Both the position numbers and the translations under genes were made by a program. A stretch of DNA of 64,000 nucleotides from an uncultured Caulobacterales bacterium (GTDB taxonomy: Bacteria; Pseudomonadota; Alphaproteobacteria; Caulobacterales; Maricaulaceae), in NCBI GenBank assembly GCA_938009235.1, contig CALLIK010000007.1:248001-312000 (forward strand), read 5' to 3'. This document shows, one piece after another, positions 62,180-64,000 of the stretch. Below the pieces are notes generated by a model. It made no database searches and was not told the origin of the DNA. It was given only the letters and a program-made list of their open reading frames with translations. Within the stretch, counting starts at the first letter, position 1; each line of letters starts with the position of its first letter.

Positions 62180-63688
62180 ATGACGCATAGAAAATTATAT
62201 CATCACCTAGCTCTAGGCTCCGCTATATTCGTATTAAGCGCCTGCGCCACATCAGGACAAAAGACATCTTTGGACCCTACCACAGCGGCAATATCCGAAG
62301 TCTATGTAGAAGATTTTGGTAATGACACTCGTGACTCTGATGATGCTATCGTCACAACAGGTGCGCGTTCAAGAGCCTCATCTAGACCCGCTCCTGCGCC
62401 TATCGTTATACGCGCGCCAGTAGTGGAAGCCTTGCCCGCGCCGTCAGCTGAATATGCGGATGAGGATATATTAGCCAGCAGCCCCTCTGCGTCCATCGTC
62501 CGCCCTAGTCCGTCATCTCCACCCACAGACGGTGGCTCATACTCAAACCCTCAAGCCGGATTACTCACCGCTGGAGATTATGACGATGTGCTGAACCCTG
62601 ATCTTTATCAGGCCTATCTCGAGAAAAAATTGCAAGGCGCATTAGGCAACAAGAGCCTGCCCTATGTTGATGCCGACCAACGTATTACAATTCGCGTCTT
62701 AGATCGTTTGGGAAAACCCATGCCACAGGCGGATATTTCATTGCGCTATAGTGATGGCGAGAAAATGTTTCCATTACGAACAGGCGCAGACGGCTTGGCG
62801 TATATCTACCCAAATTTTGATGCCTTAAAACCAGAGACCGTCATTAAAGTCTCGGCCAAGAACGCCAAGTCAGTTGAAAAAATATTACCCGGGGGGCTGA
62901 TTCATGTAGGCGGCAGTATTACCGTTGACCTCAACACAGATAGAAAACGTCTAAATAATTTAGACCTACTTTTAACTATCGATGCCACAGGCTCGATGGC
63001 TGACGAAATGCGGTATTTGCAAACGGAATTGCAAGCTATCTTAAATCGAGTCGAGGCCCGTAACCCTGGCGTCAGCATTCGCACAGGCTTGATTGTGTAT
63101 CGTGATAAGGGCGATGACTATGTCGTCAAGACAATCCCCTTTACCGATGATATTGATGATTTCAAAAGAGCCTTAAGCAACCAAAATGCCAATGGCGGTG
63201 GAGATAGGCCCGAAGCCATGCACGTCGCCATGCGAACGGGCCTTAAGATGGATTGGCGGAAGAACGCCGTGAAGGTCAATCTTTTGGTCGCCGACGCTCC
63301 GCCGCATGATGAAGATATTTCAGACACGTGGAAAGCAGGCCTTATTTCTCGCACACGCGGCATCCATGTCGTTCCCATAGCCGCCAGCGGTATTGACCCA
63401 ACTGCAGAGTTTCTAATGCGAAGCATGGCGCAAATCACGGGCGGGCGTTATTTATTTTTAACCGATGATAGCGGTATCGGAAACCCACATGCAAAGCCGA
63501 CTGTAGATTGCTATGTTGTGACGCGTCTGGACGGTTTGGTGACACGGGTGCTGAACAGCCTAATGACAGGAGAACGCGATGAACCCGAAGCGGCTGATAT
63601 TATACGAACTGTCGGGAATTACCGTTCAGGCGTTTGCGCTATTAGCGATGCAGCTGCGGGCGCCATGCTTAAAAATGTAAGTCAATAA
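62180..63688 (+). CDS. VWA-domain lipoprotein
   Basis: The start at 62180 gives a lipoprotein signal with LSAC lipobox (TLALGSAIFVLSAC-like); the open frame begins at 62120. The 502-residue protein has a long Ser/Pro/Ala-rich linker (about 60-150) and an intermediate beta domain (DQRITIRVLDRLGKPMPQ, about 175-235). A von Willebrand factor A domain (about 265-440) has the MIDAS LTIDATGSMADEM. It is anchored in the envelope, perhaps in protein complexes. The tail holds two cysteines. Confidence 0.83.
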   Translation: MTHRKLYHHLALGSAIFVLSACATSGQKTSLDPTTAAISEVYVEDFGNDTRDSDDAIVTTGARSRASSRPAPAPIVIRAPVVEALPAPSAEYADEDILASSPSASIVRPSPSSPPTDGGSYSNPQAGLLTAGDYDDVLNPDLYQAYLEKKLQGALGNKSLPYVDADQRITIRVLDRLGKPMPQADISLRYSDGEKMFPLRTGADGLAYIYPNFDALKPETVIKVSAKNAKSVEKILPGGLIHVGGSITVDLNTDRKRLNNLDLLLTIDATGSMADEMRYLQTELQAILNRVEARNPGVSIRTGLIVYRDKGDDYVVKTIPFTDDIDDFKRALSNQNANGGGDRPEAMHVAMRTGLKMDWRKNAVKVNLLVADAPPHDEDISDTWKAGLISRTRGIHVVPIAASGIDPTAEFLMRSMAQITGGRYLFLTDDSGIGNPHAKPTVDCYVVTRLDGLVTRVLNSLMTGERDEPEAADIIRTVGNYRSGVCAISDAAAGAMLKNVSQ

Positions 63689-63750
63689 GGTTACGCCCAG
63701 AGGACAGCACAACGGGGGAGATTTAAATTAAATCCGTAGATCAAAATAAG

Positions 63751-64000
63751 ATGCGACGCTCATGGCTCATTGTGGCCGCTCTTGTCATGACTGCGCTAAT
63801 CTGTGGGGAATATTTTGGTTCATTCCTATATGGCTCTATTGTCGGATCATCCGCTTATCCGCGAATTGAAGTTGGCCCTTTCAGCCTGCCCTCCTATTTT
63901 AATAACGCACCCTTGTTGTGGCCCTTTGGCGCTGCGCTTTTTTCTTTAATTGGGTTATTCAAACCTCGCTGTTTTCGAACGCTAGGATTACTTTTAGGCC
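63751..64000 (+). CDS. Hypothetical membrane protein, partial
   Basis: The gene runs off the right edge; at least 83 codons are seen from ATG 63751. It starts RRSWLIVAALVMTALICGEYF, a likely first membrane helix, with a second at about 48-66. Upstream, GGGGGAG (63714-63720) is 6 bases from an in-frame ATT (63727), which may be the true start, adding eight residues. No function is recognised. Confidence 0.55.
   Translation, partial: MRRSWLIVAALVMTALICGEYFGSFLYGSIVGSSAYPRIEVGPFSLPSYFNNAPLLWPFGAALFSLIGLFKPRCFRTLGLLLG

Noticed and set aside
1..64000. CRISPR arrays, tRNA, rRNA and insertion sequences
   Set aside because: Looked for in intergenic stretches; none with the needed repeats, cloverleaf or transposase was seen.

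Overview
This window comes from an alphaproteobacterium, most plausibly a marine, stalked-cell-type lineage with moderate GC content (Maricaulales/Hyphomonadaceae-like). The evidence is the set of family members (IalB, DUF2793, PagL, PLPBP, CysNC fusion), a perfect CtrA-type box (TTAA-N7-TTAAC), and a dnaK-dnaJ neighbourhood. The genus is inferred, not shown. No rRNA, tRNA, CRISPR array, insertion sequence or complete prophage was found.

Bases 1 to about 26,200 are a surface-polysaccharide locus with its own sulfation supply. It opens with the tail of a DegT-family sugar aminotransferase. Next are cysD (carrying an unusual N-terminal putative DNA-binding domain), cysNC and a DHH phosphoesterase, which together make PAPS and may clear PAP. 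Nucleotide-sugar genes follow (rfbA, AGE-family isomerase, mannose-1-phosphate guanylyltransferase, gmd, a gmd-like reductase/dehydratase, pgm). The locus also has two glycosyltransferases, an MBOAT/AlgJ-like O-acetylation pair, an FkbM methyltransferase, a KpsMT-type ABC exporter and three sulfotransferases. The simplest reading is a sulfated, acetylated, probably deoxyhexose-containing capsule or exopolysaccharide exported by the ABC route.

Bases 26,200 to 40,400 are mixed. They hold an NhaC antiporter followed by an avidin/streptavidin-family probable lipoprotein, then dnaK and dnaJ separated by an FkbM methyltransferase gene, with a sigma32-type promoter and a strong terminator on dnaK. 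A DUF1287 lipoprotein, a PiT phosphate transporter with a coupled AlkB-like dioxygenase, an OYE-family oxidoreductase, a glutamate-type dehydrogenase and a proline/glutamine-rich tail-anchored protein complete this part.

Bases 40,400 to 64,000 are mainly housekeeping and envelope genes: argG, an MscS channel, an SDR gene facing a tetR-plsC-lplT-like lipid operon across duplicated operator-like palindromes, ialB behind a CtrA-type box, dapB, nth, a beta-barrel protein with CWDGS repeats, a DMT transporter, an ATP-grasp enzyme, a PfkB kinase, lolA, xth, a YhhN protein, an orphan OmpR-type regulator, a YkuD protein, pagL, yggS, a ThiE-GNAT fusion with an internal translation start, and a VWA lipoprotein.

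The most novel-looking item is the promoter flanked by two identical 16-bp palindromes directly upstream of a cysD whose product carries a helix-turn-helix-like N-terminus. This suggests an autoregulated sulfate-activating enzyme controlling PAPS supply to the sulfotransferases. The avidin-like lipoprotein and the ThiE-GNAT gene are the next most interesting.
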